Shown: piece after piece, positions 9,601 through 19,559 of the stretch
Position numbering within the stretch: the stretch's first letter is position 1
Layout of the letters: each line of letters starts with the position of its first letter
From: Priapulus caudatus
Lineage: Eukaryota > Priapulida > Priapulimorpha > Priapulimorphida > Priapulidae
NCBI RefSeq assembly: GCF_000485595.1
Contig: NW_014578053.1
Span: forward strand, 87,468 to 114,374
DNA: 26,907 nt
Direction of reading: 5' to 3'
The notes under the pieces: model-generated
What the model was told of the DNA's origin: nothing
Databases searched by the model: none
The model's input: the letters and a program-made list of their open reading frames with translations, nothing else
Translations under genes and position numbers: made by a program

Positions 9601-10428
9601 TTTCTCTTATATTGTCCTGCTGAAAGTAAGTTTATAAACGCTATTATATAGAATTTTACTGTTATATAAGGCACAGTTCATTGCGATTACTTAATTCTCT
9701 TTTGAATCAACATGTTTCTACAGGTTCCGGGTACAGGGAAAATGTCTACAAACACAGAAGGAGGTGCAGTAACATGGTGCGAGGGTGAAGAAAGTGACTC
9801 AGATGTCATCTTGTTAGATAAAAATGACAGCACGTCTAGTGAAGTTTCTTCTAAACAGGTTTCTGCAGTGGGTGAGTTTAGTACAGCAATTGGCAGATAT
9901 TATGTGGAGGAATGATCCTCTGGGATGCAGAAAGCAGACAGTTTGAGATTTGTCAAAGGGGTTTCTAGCATATAGAACTTCTCCATCATTATTGTAATAA
10001 TATAACCTATGGATTACCCTTGATAGTATCAGTGTACTAGGAATTTAGGTTGGGACATTGAAATGTCTTGTGTTATTACCCATGTTTCAGTCGAACTAAG
10101 TGATAGCGAGGAGGAAAGTGTCTTGATGACAAGCCAGGATCTTGAAAGAACGGAATTAAGTAAATCTAGGTAATTATTGGTATTCAATATTTGCCAAGGC
10201 AAATATATTTATTATGAAATTTACTGCACAATATATTCCATGCGACTTTTTTTCTTGAAATGTCAAGAAATATAAAACTACATAATACATGATAATACAT
10301 ACAATTCTTTGTGATTTGACAGAGCGATTGAAACAAGAGAGAATCGGGGAGGAAGATGCAGGGGCAAGTCGTTTGGTGGAAGAAATCGAGGGAAAAGAGG
10401 AAGGGGAAACGGACAGCGCTACTTTTGA
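3611..10428 (+). CDS. EXOSC9: Exosome complex component RRP45 (EXOSC9), 13 coding exons
   Basis: Encodes a subunit of the six-member RNase PH-like ring of the RNA exosome, which guides RNA to the 3'-5' nucleases in nucleus and cytoplasm; animal RRP45 itself is non-catalytic. Coding exons: 3611-3676, 5487-5581, 6645-6764, 6903-7005, 7307-7404, 7630-7669, 8047-8129, 8441-8573, 8908-8996, 9174-9375, 9724-9871, 10091-10169, 10323-10428. All introns are GT-AG and phases match, giving 453 residues against 439 in human. Family landmarks: MKDHPLSNCEEKF at the N-terminus, RFDGRG (23-28), VLAQVSCE (55-62), LNHDGNLIDC and HFRRPDV, VDPTDQEERVMDG and NKHRELC. The first RNase PH half ends near residue 160 and the second near 255. 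The divergent tail has an acidic VELSDSEEE motif (393-401), which aligns with ILSDSEEEE in human, and a Gly/Arg-rich basic end with several RG dipeptides. An alternative exon 10 donor at 9396 would break the frame. Confidence 0.95.
3693..3741. repeat. TAC/TAG-rich palindrome in EXOSC9 intron 1
   Basis: CTGAGTCGGTA and TACTACTACT are mirrored by AGTAGTAGTA and CCGACTCAG around a centre near 3720. Only a GG or GGTA slip disrupts the pairing. It starts about 20 bp after the exon 1 splice donor. Similar TACTACT/TAGTAG tracts recur at 20310-20400 and 23050. Confidence 0.7.
4255..4549 (+). mobile_element. Element B, copy 1 (TTAGGG-cored MITE), inserted in element A
   Basis: It is flanked on both sides by AATAATAGG (4246-4254 and 4550-4558), a 9-bp target-site duplication; uninterrupted element A at about 912 has a single AATAATAGG. 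The ends are imperfect inverted repeats with TCTATGTCCCCC on the left and GGGAGACATAGG on the right, plus inner CCGGAACGTACCCTGG / CCAGGGTACGTTCCGG. The core (4349-4384) is a run of TTAGGG with one TTAGTG variant. A second copy is at 23060-23331. It has no coding capacity. Confidence 0.8.
4456..4499. mobile_element. 44-bp palindromic insertion inside element B copy 1
   Basis: Perfect 16-nt arms, CAGAGCATATAAATCA (4461-4476) and its complement (4480-4495), around a CGT spacer, bordered by GTAC at 4452-4455 and 4496-4499. Deleting 4456-4499 gives exactly the sequence of element B copy 2 (AGATAGTACCAGGGTACG), so copy 2 is the empty site and GTAC the likely target duplication. Confidence 0.75.
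5609..6320. mobile_element. 712-bp foldback element in EXOSC9 intron 2
   Basis: Long, nearly identical inverted arms at 5609-5808 and about 6060-6320. Outer ends are TATACTATCAAGAGCATATAA on the left and, as complement, TATAGTATCAAGAGCATATAA on the right. The right arm carries a 68-bp insert (6094-6161) bordered by CGGT repeats. The unique centre, about 5810-6057, holds a phosphatase-like first exon. The element starts only 27 bp after the exon 2 splice donor. No transposase is present, and the frame at 5599-5784 on the minus strand is arm sequence without domain resemblance. TATA at both edges is a possible target duplication but is weak. Confidence 0.85.
5860..5994 (+). pseudogene. Histidine acid phosphatase, N-terminal fragment
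   Basis: A 44-codon reading frame encodes a typical signal peptide (MKFIFLLLSFLAFPVIDA), then LLVIYRHGDHPP and a stop. RHGDxxP is the catalytic signature of branch 2 histidine phosphatases (prostatic and lysosomal acid phosphatases, phytases), whose histidine takes the phosphoryl group; in those enzymes it follows the signal peptide at this distance. The remaining 300 or more residues, including the distal HD motif, are absent. The frame lies in the unique centre of a foldback element, so it is best explained as a captured first coding exon. A partial splice donor (GAT|GTAGTA) could mark the old exon end. Expression and function are unknown; the motif match is clear but short. Confidence 0.65.
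7766..7849. repeat. 84-bp hairpin in EXOSC9 intron 6
   Basis: CTACTAATAATATCAGGAG continues into TAAGATAATATA and is mirrored by TATATTATCTTACTCCTG and ATAATATAGTAG. The arms are about 30 nt around an AT-only centre. It is probably a small foldback insertion; nothing suggests a splice role. Confidence 0.7.
8215..8312. repeat. CTCATGT/TCTCTATGT simple repeat in EXOSC9 intron 7
   Basis: Irregular repetition of ATGTCTCATGTCTCTATGTC-like words over about 95 bp. It is a low-complexity intronic tract with no coding or RNA signal. Confidence 0.65.
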
Positions 10429-11200
10429 TATATTTTAACGTATACTTGTATATCTGTAGTTCCAAATATGGTGTGATTAAACATGCCAGGTGCCGTATAT
10501 ATGGGTCGTTTTGTTATGTTTGATGTGTAATGTGACTATGTCGCCAACACCTTGCACAGTCAAGTGAAAGTTATAATGACTAAGAACGAAATGTGCTCGA
10601 AAATCATGTGCATATTGTATTCATAACAACCAACAAATAGTTCAATTTTTCACACAAAAGAAACGTTAAAGTGTATGTAGCATTGAATGCATTTTCAATA
10701 GGAATTGTTCTTTTATCTTGATAGACCTATTGGTGAGTACACTGATACTAAAAGCTAATAAGACATTTGTTATTAGCTCTTGCTAATACGAATGAATGTG
10801 CAGTTATACAGATTAAATGATTATGCAGCTATTGCAGTTAATAATGGCGTATTATTATGATGCAGAAATGACAGTGCACATAAAATATATTTTGACAAAG
10901 TTATGATTTTTATGTACGTGAGACTATTGTCAACAATGTGCTAAAGTATACATCGCAGATCTGTCTCAAGACAATGAAATTTTAATAAAAAATGCATTTT
11001 AATAACTTTTAAGAAATCACTACAAAAAGTACATGATGAACTAAAATGACAGAACATTTCCAAATAAAACTACATTTCATCAGTTTTCATAAACCATAAA
11101 CTATATATATATATATATAAATTGATCTCTACATCTCTCCTTATACTAATAAGATGTGGTTGGCATTCCCTAAGCTGATCAATTTGGTGCGTGATTTTTC
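10429..11200. other. Convergent intergenic / 3'UTR region
   Basis: AT-rich, with no coding frame. It holds the presumed EXOSC9 3' end and a short (TA)n run at about 11103-11118. No mobile element stands out. Confidence 0.5.
10476..10481 (+). terminator. Probable EXOSC9 polyadenylation signal
   Basis: ATTAAA lies 48 bp after the EXOSC9 stop codon. It is followed at about 10505-10540 by a GT-rich stretch (TTTTGTTATGTTTGATGTG), as expected of a cleavage-stimulating downstream element. Later AATAAA at about 10984 is an alternative. Confidence 0.5.
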
Positions 11201-11202
11201 TA

Positions 11203-11208
11203 TTTATT
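11203..11208 (-). terminator. Candidate HMGB polyadenylation signal
   Basis: AATAAA on the minus strand, about 1.9 kb beyond the HMGB stop codon. Such a long 3'UTR would fit vertebrate HMGB1 relatives, but nearer non-canonical signals cannot be excluded. Confidence 0.3.
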
Positions 11209-13093
11209 CTTCACCATTTTTCATTAATGCTTCAAGAGGCATATTATATTAGGTAAATACATGCAATTATACAGCGATCGATAAAAACTACGATATGATA
11301 CTAAACCGAGAGGTACAGAGATACACACTAAACATATCAAAACAAGTTTACACATGTCAAATATCTACATAAACGAACTTTTGCTAGTCAAATCCCACAA
11401 TTGATTGGTTGTGCACATTGCACTGCGAATATAACATGCATAAAGAAACCATCCACCTAATTATCCTTAGCAGAGCTTGTGACATTTTTGAATATTCATC
11501 ATCTTTACAATACACGAAATATCATCTGTTGACGATTAAGCTAACCTGACAGAAATGGAATTTGGCATTTTGTTTGCTGCACTGCTCACTATTCAGAATC
11601 AAGATTTTCCAACATAAAAGATGAATATTGGCAAAACCCAGTTAGTGCGCCATGCATGCTTGTGAGAGTTATCAACTGCTACACTGCCATCTGTGGATGG
11701 TGACCAAAAACAAGGGTGCTCGCGAATCTCTCTGGAAGACCTCAACGAATGCGTTTACACAGTTACACGTAACCTGGTTCATATGGTGCTACAATGTGCA
11801 ATTAACCGACTAACACGTACTTATACACGACCACATTCAGCGAGGATGTGTTTTTTTTACAAATATGTACAAGTATGTTCTGGAATTGTTTGAATACATC
11901 ATACCATACATAGTACAAAACTACAAATACAACAAAACTTGCAACTAAGGATTTGCAATATTACATGTTGTTGCGATTTTTTTTCATAGAGTCATGCACA
12001 AGCTATATATATATACCTGGCATTTGAGTTGGCAGAGCTTAATTTCATTCCTCCTCTTTATCGTATCAGTTAGTATAATTAGCAGACAGTAGCACACCTT
12101 TAGGACCGAGTTGTTTAGATTATACAAGCCCGGCGGTTATTTTACCTGCACAGTGATAGAGTGGCATGCTATCAATGGTAATCTTAAAACTGTATTAACT
12201 TGCAGCTGTACACTTGAACTAAATGGCTCTAGGTTAAACTGTACAAAAGTTCTTAGTAGTACACCTACACAAAATTCCCCCTATATTTTACATTAGCACA
12301 CACGTACATACATACAAATACAAGTACAATGGCTGATTCACAGATTAGCTTGGTACATTGACATTTCTAATTTTCCCTAACAGTTGTAAGGTAAACGTTG
12401 GGATCCAATTTCTGCAAGTAAAATATATTAACTTAATTGTAACTAATCTAACTGAATATTGTAATTAGCATCAAACAACAGAAACGGTAATTGTTCACTG
12501 CATGTTACTGGTGTTCACAACAAAATAAAGCTGCTTTACATTCATATGATACAGATCTAGATTCCAGAGTGCAGCATGTGTGCACATTTATATTTAGTAA
12601 ACCAAGTTCAATTCTCTTTGCAGAATGTACCATGTATTCTTAGATAAACACTATCCGACAGATTTAGTATGCATATATACTGTCGAAATGTGCATATGTT
12701 TACATATTTACGTGAATAGAACCTACCTACTTACCTACCTAGCTACAAATAATACCACATACGTTGTATGAACACAGTTTGTACCATACAGATTCAATCA
12801 TATAATAGACATAGTGTACGCAAAACCTTTGTGCACAGGCCAATCAGAATTTCTTTTAAATGGAAGTTATTCTGCAACTTGTTCTTTACACCAACCTCAA
12901 TATCTCACAAGTCTATTTCATTAATCTCGTTTTTTAGCCAATCCTAATTCAATATTTGCCAAATATATATATACGAAGATGAAAAACAGCAGAGGAATTG
13001 TGTGATTTAAAAAAACCAAACTGCAGGCACCGCACATCACGCAGGCACATCTTTGGGCTCACGTGAGACGGAGGAGAAGACGACGAAAGTACC
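11209..13093 (-). other. Probable HMGB 3' untranslated region
   Basis: AT-rich sequence directly downstream of the HMGB stop codon, lacking any recognisable coding exon on either strand. Small open frames at 11693-11893 and 12111-12296 on the plus strand show no domain or splice logic. A CTAC/CTTACC simple tract occurs near 12722-12745. It is assigned as 3'UTR by position only. Confidence 0.35.
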
Positions 13094-14598
13094 TTATTCA
13101 TCGTCATCGTCTAAATCATCGTCCTCGTCGTCATCGTCCTCGCCGCCGCCCATGCCATACGCGTTCGCTGCCCCTTCTTGCACTCTGCCTTTCTTTATGC
13201 CGCTCCCAGCGGCTGAGCCAGTAGCTACCATATCTGATGCACCTCTGCTTTTGTATGTGTTCTTCTCCTGTTGTAGAAAGCGGTAGCGCATCAAATAGAA
13301 GTGTTCACGAAGCATATATTGCACTGTCAAATGGGTTGTAATAATCACCATATTCGGTAATTTAATTTTTAAATTATCACTTGCCCAATCGCCCAAGGCG
13401 AGTCAAAATAAAGCTGGACTCAAGAATTTCAATCAGAAGGTCGGCCAGAATGCAAGGGTTTGTTTGCATAGGTCAACATTCCATAATCATTGAGTTGAGT
13501 TGAGTTTTAGTCAAATGGAGGCGTAATAATCACCATAATGTTATATAAAGAAACAGAGCTCTACGAGCATGCAGCAATCGGGACATTACTACGTACTATT
13601 CAGAGTAACTTACAGTACGGGAGTAGCACCGCTCACTCCTTTTTAGGTAACTCACCGTCACGTAACGTTGTCTGTCTCTACTCGCGATGGCTTCATACTT
13701 GCTCTTCGTCTCCGGAGGAATGACGGCCCACTGTTTGCTCAGTATCTTCGCGACATCGCCCACCCGCAACTGCGGATGCTCCTTCATGATGCTTGGCCTC
13801 ACGTCTTGAGAGAACCAGAAGAATGCCGACCTGGAGAGTGCGAATGATTAATTTAGATTTTAACATTTCGTTTTTAAAGTACCAGAATTCTGCCACACTG
13901 CAAGCATCTCGTTTGACATAGTATTGCCGAGTGATGTCCAAGTTTTACACACTGACTACACTTGGTAAACTATGCAGGGCACAAAGGACCTGGATTCGCA
14001 TCAGAATTTGCAATTCATTTCATGGCAAATCTGAACCAACTAAGCTTGTTCATTGCTATAAATGTAATAGAAAAACTTAAGCTAGGATGCCTTGCCCCTT
14101 TAGGTAAGCCATTGCTTTCATGAGCTGACAGCATACAGAGCTACAGGAATACATATTAAATATGTTGACAATTATTGTTTTCCTGACAACTATACAGGCC
14201 CAACTGTCCTGTAGATTGGTATGACAACTGTGTGTTAATATGTTACTGTAGCCTGTGTCTGGTAATGCATGCCTAGGCAGAATACGACATGAGATAACTC
14301 CATTTCATTATTAATCCGTGACTTTGTGACAATTGGCATTGTTCTTATGCAAAACTGTATTAAAAATTAAAAATTTACATGCAACGCTTTGGTGCATTTG
14401 GATCCTTCTTTTGCTTCCTTTTGCGCTTCCTTCCACCCGAACCGTCTTGCGGATTATATGCGGACATTTCTGTCTCATATCGTTCCTTGTCTCTTCCTGC
14501 CATATCTTGAAACCTCTGTTTCTCCAAATCTGACATGGTCTGAAAATTACAACATATATGAAATTAATATACATGTACATACACATTTAATACAGACT

Positions 14599-14638
<40 letters not shown>

Positions 14639-15191
14639 GTTGTACAATGTCCGTTTTCCCTTTCGGGGTTGGACAGTTTTATTTCACGACACCATTTATC
14701 TCTACTCTGACACATCTCTCTCCCAAGTCCTGCTACAGACAGAGTACATTACAGACTATGATCACACTTATACACATCGTTTTTATTTTGGGATTACATG
14801 CGTGTAATTACGCAGACGTTAATTCTACACCTTGCTCTGACAGCAGGAGGAGAGGGTCAGTCAGTGTTGACAATAATAGCCCATCCACCTGGCCAGTCCT
14901 GGAATGATAACCTTTGAGCAGGACTGGCTCATTTTTATGGCATGGCTACATAGACTTATGGCATAGAATACTAAATTTTCGAACACAAGTCTGTTGATCA
15001 TGACAGGGAGATAGGTAGGTAAATTCAATCCTCACCTTCCATCGCTCACTGCACTTCTTCGCAAACTCTGTGAAGACGACCGATTCGGTTGGGTGTTTCC
15101 TCTTGTGCTCTGCGCGGCACGTCTGTACAAAATATGCGTACGACGACATCCTGCCTTTTGGCTTATCAGAGTCAACTCCGCGGCGACCCAT
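13094..15191 (-). CDS. HMGB/DSP1-type high mobility group box protein, 4 coding exons
   Basis: Two-box chromatin architectural protein that bends DNA in the nucleus. Coding exons, 5' to 3': 15191-15036, 14539-14379, 13830-13656, 13267-13094, with GT-AG introns and matching phases, giving 221 residues (HMGB1 has 215). Box A (about 9-82) has [11 protein letters not shown] and KKCSERWK. A basic linker, [16 protein letters not shown] (89-104), may be a nuclear localisation signal. Box B (about 98-170) has [13 protein letters not shown] and [12 protein letters not shown]. The acidic tail (207-221) has 14 Asp/Glu and one Leu, about half the HMGB1 length. The box A redox cysteines are present (25, 47); the box B cysteine is replaced by Ser113, and an extra Cys105 lies at the linker/box B edge. 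The start was chosen at ATGGGTCGCCGC because a splice acceptor (TTTTCTCAG) ends 52 nt upstream and the context is good. Closest in style to Drosophila DSP1 and invertebrate HMGB1/2; the exact orthologue is not assigned. Confidence 0.95.
14599..14905 (+). repeat. (ATC)n microsatellite joined to a SINE-like sequence
   Basis: A perfect (ATC)13 run (14599-14637) adjoins TGTCCGTTTTCCCTTTCGGG and GTTGGACAG. That junction, a CAT/ATC repeat beside TGTCCGTTTTCC and GGGTTGGAC, resembles dispersed SINE-like repeats I recall from cephalopods and other marine animals. It lies in HMGB intron 1 (15035-14540). The long plus-strand frame through it is a by-product of the triplet repeat. Confidence 0.4.
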
Positions 15192-15243
15192 GACGGCCTT
15201 GCTATCAACCACAGACGATGTATGATATGACGTAAGCGTGGAT
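15192..15243 (-). other. HMGB 5'UTR portion of the first coding exon
   Basis: On the minus strand GTTTTCTCAG|ATCCACG marks a strong acceptor at 15243. The 52 nt from there to the start codon are open in frame, but an upstream ATG in this frame lies across the acceptor. A separate upstream non-coding exon is therefore expected. Confidence 0.6.
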
Positions 15244-15530
15244 CTGAGAAAACGCAACACAAATTAAAAGTGATTAATTCATGCACTTCAAACACTAATT
15301 AATAGTTTATGTTGTTGTCAGGAGGGCAAATCGACTAAAAAGATCCAAGTCAACTGTGTCTAACTATTTACTTAACTACTGATTAGATTAAGGACCAAAA
15401 CATGACAACATTCAAGTTACAATACACTGTACCCTCTTTGTATATTCGTTGTGCAGAAGATAAGATTAAAATGAAAACTTGTGTTAATGACACTGTAGCT
15501 CACCTTGGGTGTGATAGAAGAGGGAGAGGG

Positions 15531-15624
15531 GATATATAAAGCAAGAGTATATATGGGAGAACTCCCATTATATATATATATAGCATATCTCCCATTAATA
15601 TCTATACTCTTGATAATGATATAT
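15531..15624. repeat. Hairpin in HMGB 5' intron
   Basis: GAGTATATATGGGAGA and its flank pair imperfectly with TCTCCCATTAATATCTATACTC, enclosing a (TA)n centre. It is probably a small foldback insertion. It lies about 290 bp upstream of the HMGB coding exon acceptor. Confidence 0.6.
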
Positions 15625-15707
15625 GCATAAGTTTTGATGCGAAAATAAATGTTTCAGATCTGAAAGTCTGAAATCTTGACGAGAGATGGCGCTACGTCTA
15701 AATGATC

Positions 15708-16790
15708 GCCATTTTGGTTTTCGAATATCGCGCAAATAAAAACAATAAAATATTCCAGTCAAATTACTGTAACAAAGAATCTAAAACACAATATTACACG
15801 TATATAGGTATGATTGTAGAGTTGTTGACCAGTTAGACGAAATAAACATAATAGGATGTTGTTATCTCTCCCATAGGAGTAACAACTGTTTTGGGGCTAG
15901 CCTTACACATTCACATACCAAAATTTAACAAAATCGAATGAATTTAGATCGCCATTTTGATTTTTGCCAAAAAGTGGGCGTGGCTCAAAAGTAGGTCGAC
16001 TGGCGTGCTACAAAATAGATAAGTTCAAATCTCTCCCATAGGAGTAACAACTGTATTCAATTTGAAACAAGTGGGTCAAACGGTTCTTGAGTCATCGTTG
16101 ACCGTAGGCAGACACTGAAATGCATAGTAAATTGCCCAAATCTACCTAATTTAAAAAAAAAAATCAAAACCTGTGTGATATGTTTTGGGGCCAGTCCTCA
16201 TTCATTCACATACTAGAAATGAGCAAAATCTGTTGAACCTGAATTGACTAATGGCCATTTCCATTTTTGCCAAAAAGTGGACGTGGCTCGAAAGTAGGTC
16301 GACTGGCGTCCTCCAAAATAGGACGTTCAAACCTCTCCCATAGGAGTAACAACTGCATGCAATTTAAAACATGTGGGTCTAACGGTTCTTGAGTTATCGT
16401 TGACCGTAGGCAGACACTGAAATGCGTAGTGAAATTGCCAAAATCTACCTAATTTAAAAAAAAAATCAAAACCTGTGTGATATGTTTTGGGGCCAGTCCT
16501 CATTCATTCACATACCAGAAATGAGCAAAATCCATTGAACCTGAACTGAATTATGGCCATTTCCATTTTTGCCAAAAAGTGGACGTGGTTCGAATGTAGG
16601 TCGACTGGCATGCTTCAAAATAGGACGTTCAAACCTCTCCCATAGGGGTAACAACTATTATGCAATTTGAAACATGTGGGTCAAACGATTCTTGAGTTAT
16701 CGTTGACCGTAGCCAAATGTTGACGGACGGACGGACGACACCACATGGCAATAGCTCATCTTGACGATGTTAAGGCGAGCTAAAAACAAG
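15708..16790. repeat. 302-bp tandem array with GGAC terminal tract
   Basis: Units starting GCCATTTT/GCCATTTCC lie at 15951, 16254 and 16556 (periods 303 and 302), with a divergent, shorter unit from 15708. Each carries GTGGGCGTGGCTC-like, GTAGGTCGACTGG and CTCCCATAGGAGTAACAACTG words and ends in CGTTGACCGTAG. The array closes with GACGGACGGACGGACG, then ACATGGCAATAGCTCATCTT and GGCGAGCTAAAA. That 3' end resembles a dispersed non-autonomous repeat of marine invertebrates (recollection). A degraded copy in the opposite orientation is at about 24119-24365. It has no coding capacity. Confidence 0.75.
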
Positions 16791-18280
16791 GCTAGCTGAA
16801 AGCCATGATGACTGATATCATATAGTCTATGAAATAGAAGGTACAATAATTCTCTAAAGCTAAGGTAATAAATTCATTCCCATTGGGTTCACTTTGCACT
16901 ATTCAACCACATAGTTATTTATTACCAATCAAATTCATTATTATTTATATGAAAAATTCAGCATTTCACAATAAATCCAATGCCATGTGCAACAGTAAAA
17001 GAAGGTAATGCAAACTCAAATGACACCAGTTCTTCAGCCTCACAAATGTTCTTAGAGCATTCCAATTTACCTGTTAAGATAGGATTTTTCAGAAACTGCA
17101 ATTTATTGGTTTTTAGATATTTTGTAGTAATATAATAAAATCTGAAGTAACATCTGTTGAGTACAGTAGTGGATTTTATTTTAACAATCCATGACTAGAC
17201 AAGCATTTTTTCACAGCGTATAAATAAGTGTGTTCACCCTGCATTCACCTAAAATTTTCAAGCTATCGGTATTCAAGTTTATTTACATTTCATGATCAAT
17301 TCTAGAAAATGGGATAACATTAAACACTTTTACAAACATTTACATTAATTTAGTACTAGTACTGCGTGGCCAAGACTAAGGCAGTCTAGACAGTAGGGCT
17401 CCACAGTTCAATATTTATCTTATTTCTTTCATTCGAATAAAAAATTAATCGTAAGCCAGTATGGCAGTAACCATGAGTAAATTTTGTAATTAATACTATT
17501 GCTATTGTTTTGTTCATCCTGTAGACATGGTAGAGAACTCAGACTACTCTACATAAATATGCTCCAATATTTATATTATCAGGACTGAATTCAGTCATAA
17601 CAGGATGTCAACTCATTTACCCCTCAAAGGAATTACTTTATTAAAACATGCATTATCTGGTATGTGACGTGAGGACTACATTCATGGTTGGATTAAAGTA
17701 TAACTGAAGCATGCTTAGCATTAGGAATAACATGGCTATTTATATGGTAACATAGAAATGCAAGTAACTAAGTCAATAATTAAATGACTTCAATACAAAA
17801 ATGATTCAAAACTCTGCAACAAGAAAGGTTATTTTTAATGTAATGATTAAAAATACACGGCATTTGATATAATATTATGACAAACAAGACATATGGTGTG
17901 GATGGAACATATATATCACTGACATTATTTTACTATACTATATAGCACATTATATACACTAACACACTAACTTGGTATTTTTTTCATATTAGAATGAATT
18001 TTTGACATTATAAATTAATTTTTATCAAGACTGAAGATTGGAAGCTGATGACATATGATAATTACATTTAGTTTTAGAATTTTGTACATTAATTACTGGT
18101 ATTAATTAGTATTACAATAATCCCCCTGGCTTACGAAAAGGAACATGTTCTTGAAATTTCCCGCAACATAAACCCAGGTTCCCCATCGACTTTTATTACG
18201 TAAATAGATGCATTCCTCCAGATTTTTTTTTGTAAAATAAATAATAGATAAATACTTGTGAATGGAAATAAACCTTTTTT
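16791..18280. other. AT-rich presumed HMGB 5' intron, nothing recognised
   Basis: About 1.5 kb of AT-rich sequence without gene-like frames, strong hairpins or tandem repeats. Confidence 0.5.
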
Positions 18281-18717
18281 ACCTCCGCCAGGAGGTTATG
18301 TTTTCACCGGCGTTGTTGGTTTGTGGGTTTGTGCGTTTTTTTCTTTGTGTACAGCCCAACTAAAAAAGTTATTGACAGATTGTCATAAAATTTTCAGGAT
18401 AGGTCAGAAATGGGCTAACTTAGAATTGATTAGATTTTGGTGGTGATCCGGATCCAATTAATTAATTAATTAATAAAATTTCCAGGATAGGTCAGAAATG
18501 GGGTAACTTACAATTGATTACATTTTGGTGGTGATCCAAATCCAATTAATTAATTAATAAAGTTTACAGGAGTTTAGGTCAGAAATGGGGTAACTTAGAA
18601 TTGATTACATTTTGGTGGTGATCCAGATGCAATTAATTATTTAATTAATTAATTAATTAATTAATTTTTTCACAGAACTGCCTTGGCGGAGGTCTGCGCT
18701 CTCCGAGTGCTCTAGTT
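18281..18717 (+). mobile_element. MITE with CCTCCGCC / GGCGGAGG ends
   Basis: The left end ACCTCCGCCAGGAGGTTATG is mirrored by the right end CCTTGGCGGAGGT, followed by CTGCGCTCTCCGAGTGCT. Inside, a unit of about 85 bp containing AGGTCAGAAATGGG, TAACTTA and TTTTGGTGGTGATCC is repeated three times, each ending in a (TTAA)n tract. This layout is familiar from many metazoan genomes (recollection). The 62-codon frame at its left edge is not a gene. Confidence 0.75.
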
Positions 18718-19160
18718 TACACATATAACAGTCATGATTTTACAGTTTAGTATGTATGACAAATACACAAGATGATCTGATCAAGGAAAGAACCAGTAAC
18801 GATGTTGAAGTAGTGAGATACATTGCTTTTTAGTAGCACTAGCACTAGCAGGTGCTGACACCGGAACTTTTTGTTTTGAAAATTTTCAGGTCAATTTATA
18901 AGCTGTATAGGCCCCTATTCTAAATTTAGTCCTAATATTAATAACATATGAATTCTGTGTGGAAGAATGTGTGCATCCTGGGAGTCATAAAAGATTGGTT
19001 GACTAAGTTGACTTTTACTATGTTTTTAGCAAGTTTAAATGAAGTTAACTTATTTAATCAAGAATCTTTATCGATTTTGACATACTTAATTATACTAGTG
19101 TCGTAGTGAATTTTAGGTAACCGGTATGTATTTTATCCTTTTCAAATTTATTATAGTACA
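18718..19160. other. Non-coding stretch, nothing recognised
   Basis: AT-rich, with a short ACTAGCACTAGCA repeat near 18838. No coding frame or larger repeat is seen. Confidence 0.5.
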
Positions 19161-19164
19161 TATA

Positions 19165-19345
19165 GCTATATTATATACTACTAGTACTATCCCTAAATCC
19201 GACTATCCTATCCCTAAGGGATAGTTAGGGATATCCTAAAAGGGTCCCGTTTTAGGGGGTCGGTTAGGGATAGTCGGATTAGGAAATCCTAGTCCCGGGA
19301 AGTTAGGGATATCCCTAAATCCCGGGACTACTATCCCTATCCCAA
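19165..19345. repeat. Interleaved GGGAT/ATCCC palindromes
   Basis: Overlapping inverted repeats: AAATCCGACTATCC with GGATAGTCGGATT; AGTCCCGGGA with TCCCGGGACT around TTAGGGATATCCCTAA; and TCCCTAAGGGATAG locally. The whole can fold into a multi-stem cruciform. TATAGCTATA and TAGTATTAGTATTA tracts border it to about 19510. No coding capacity. Confidence 0.65.
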
Positions 19346-19559
19346 TAGCTATATATAGCTATTATTATAATAGCTATATTATATAATACTTTAATAGCTC
19401 TTAGTATTAGTATTAGTATTATATAAGCTATATTAATTATTATTATTACTTAGTAATAGTAAGTTAGTAACCTAGTAGTAGTATTATACTAGCTATTAGT
19501 ATTAGTATTATAGGTAGGGCTACTGAGTACTGTGACTTCATTTACTATTGGAATTATTT

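Noticed and set aside
14389-14907. 172-codon plus-strand frame with poly-isoleucine
   Set aside because: Produced by the (ATC)n microsatellite and antisense to an HMGB coding exon.
18258-18446. 62-codon frame as a small gene
   Set aside because: It is the left part of the CCTCCGCC-ended MITE.
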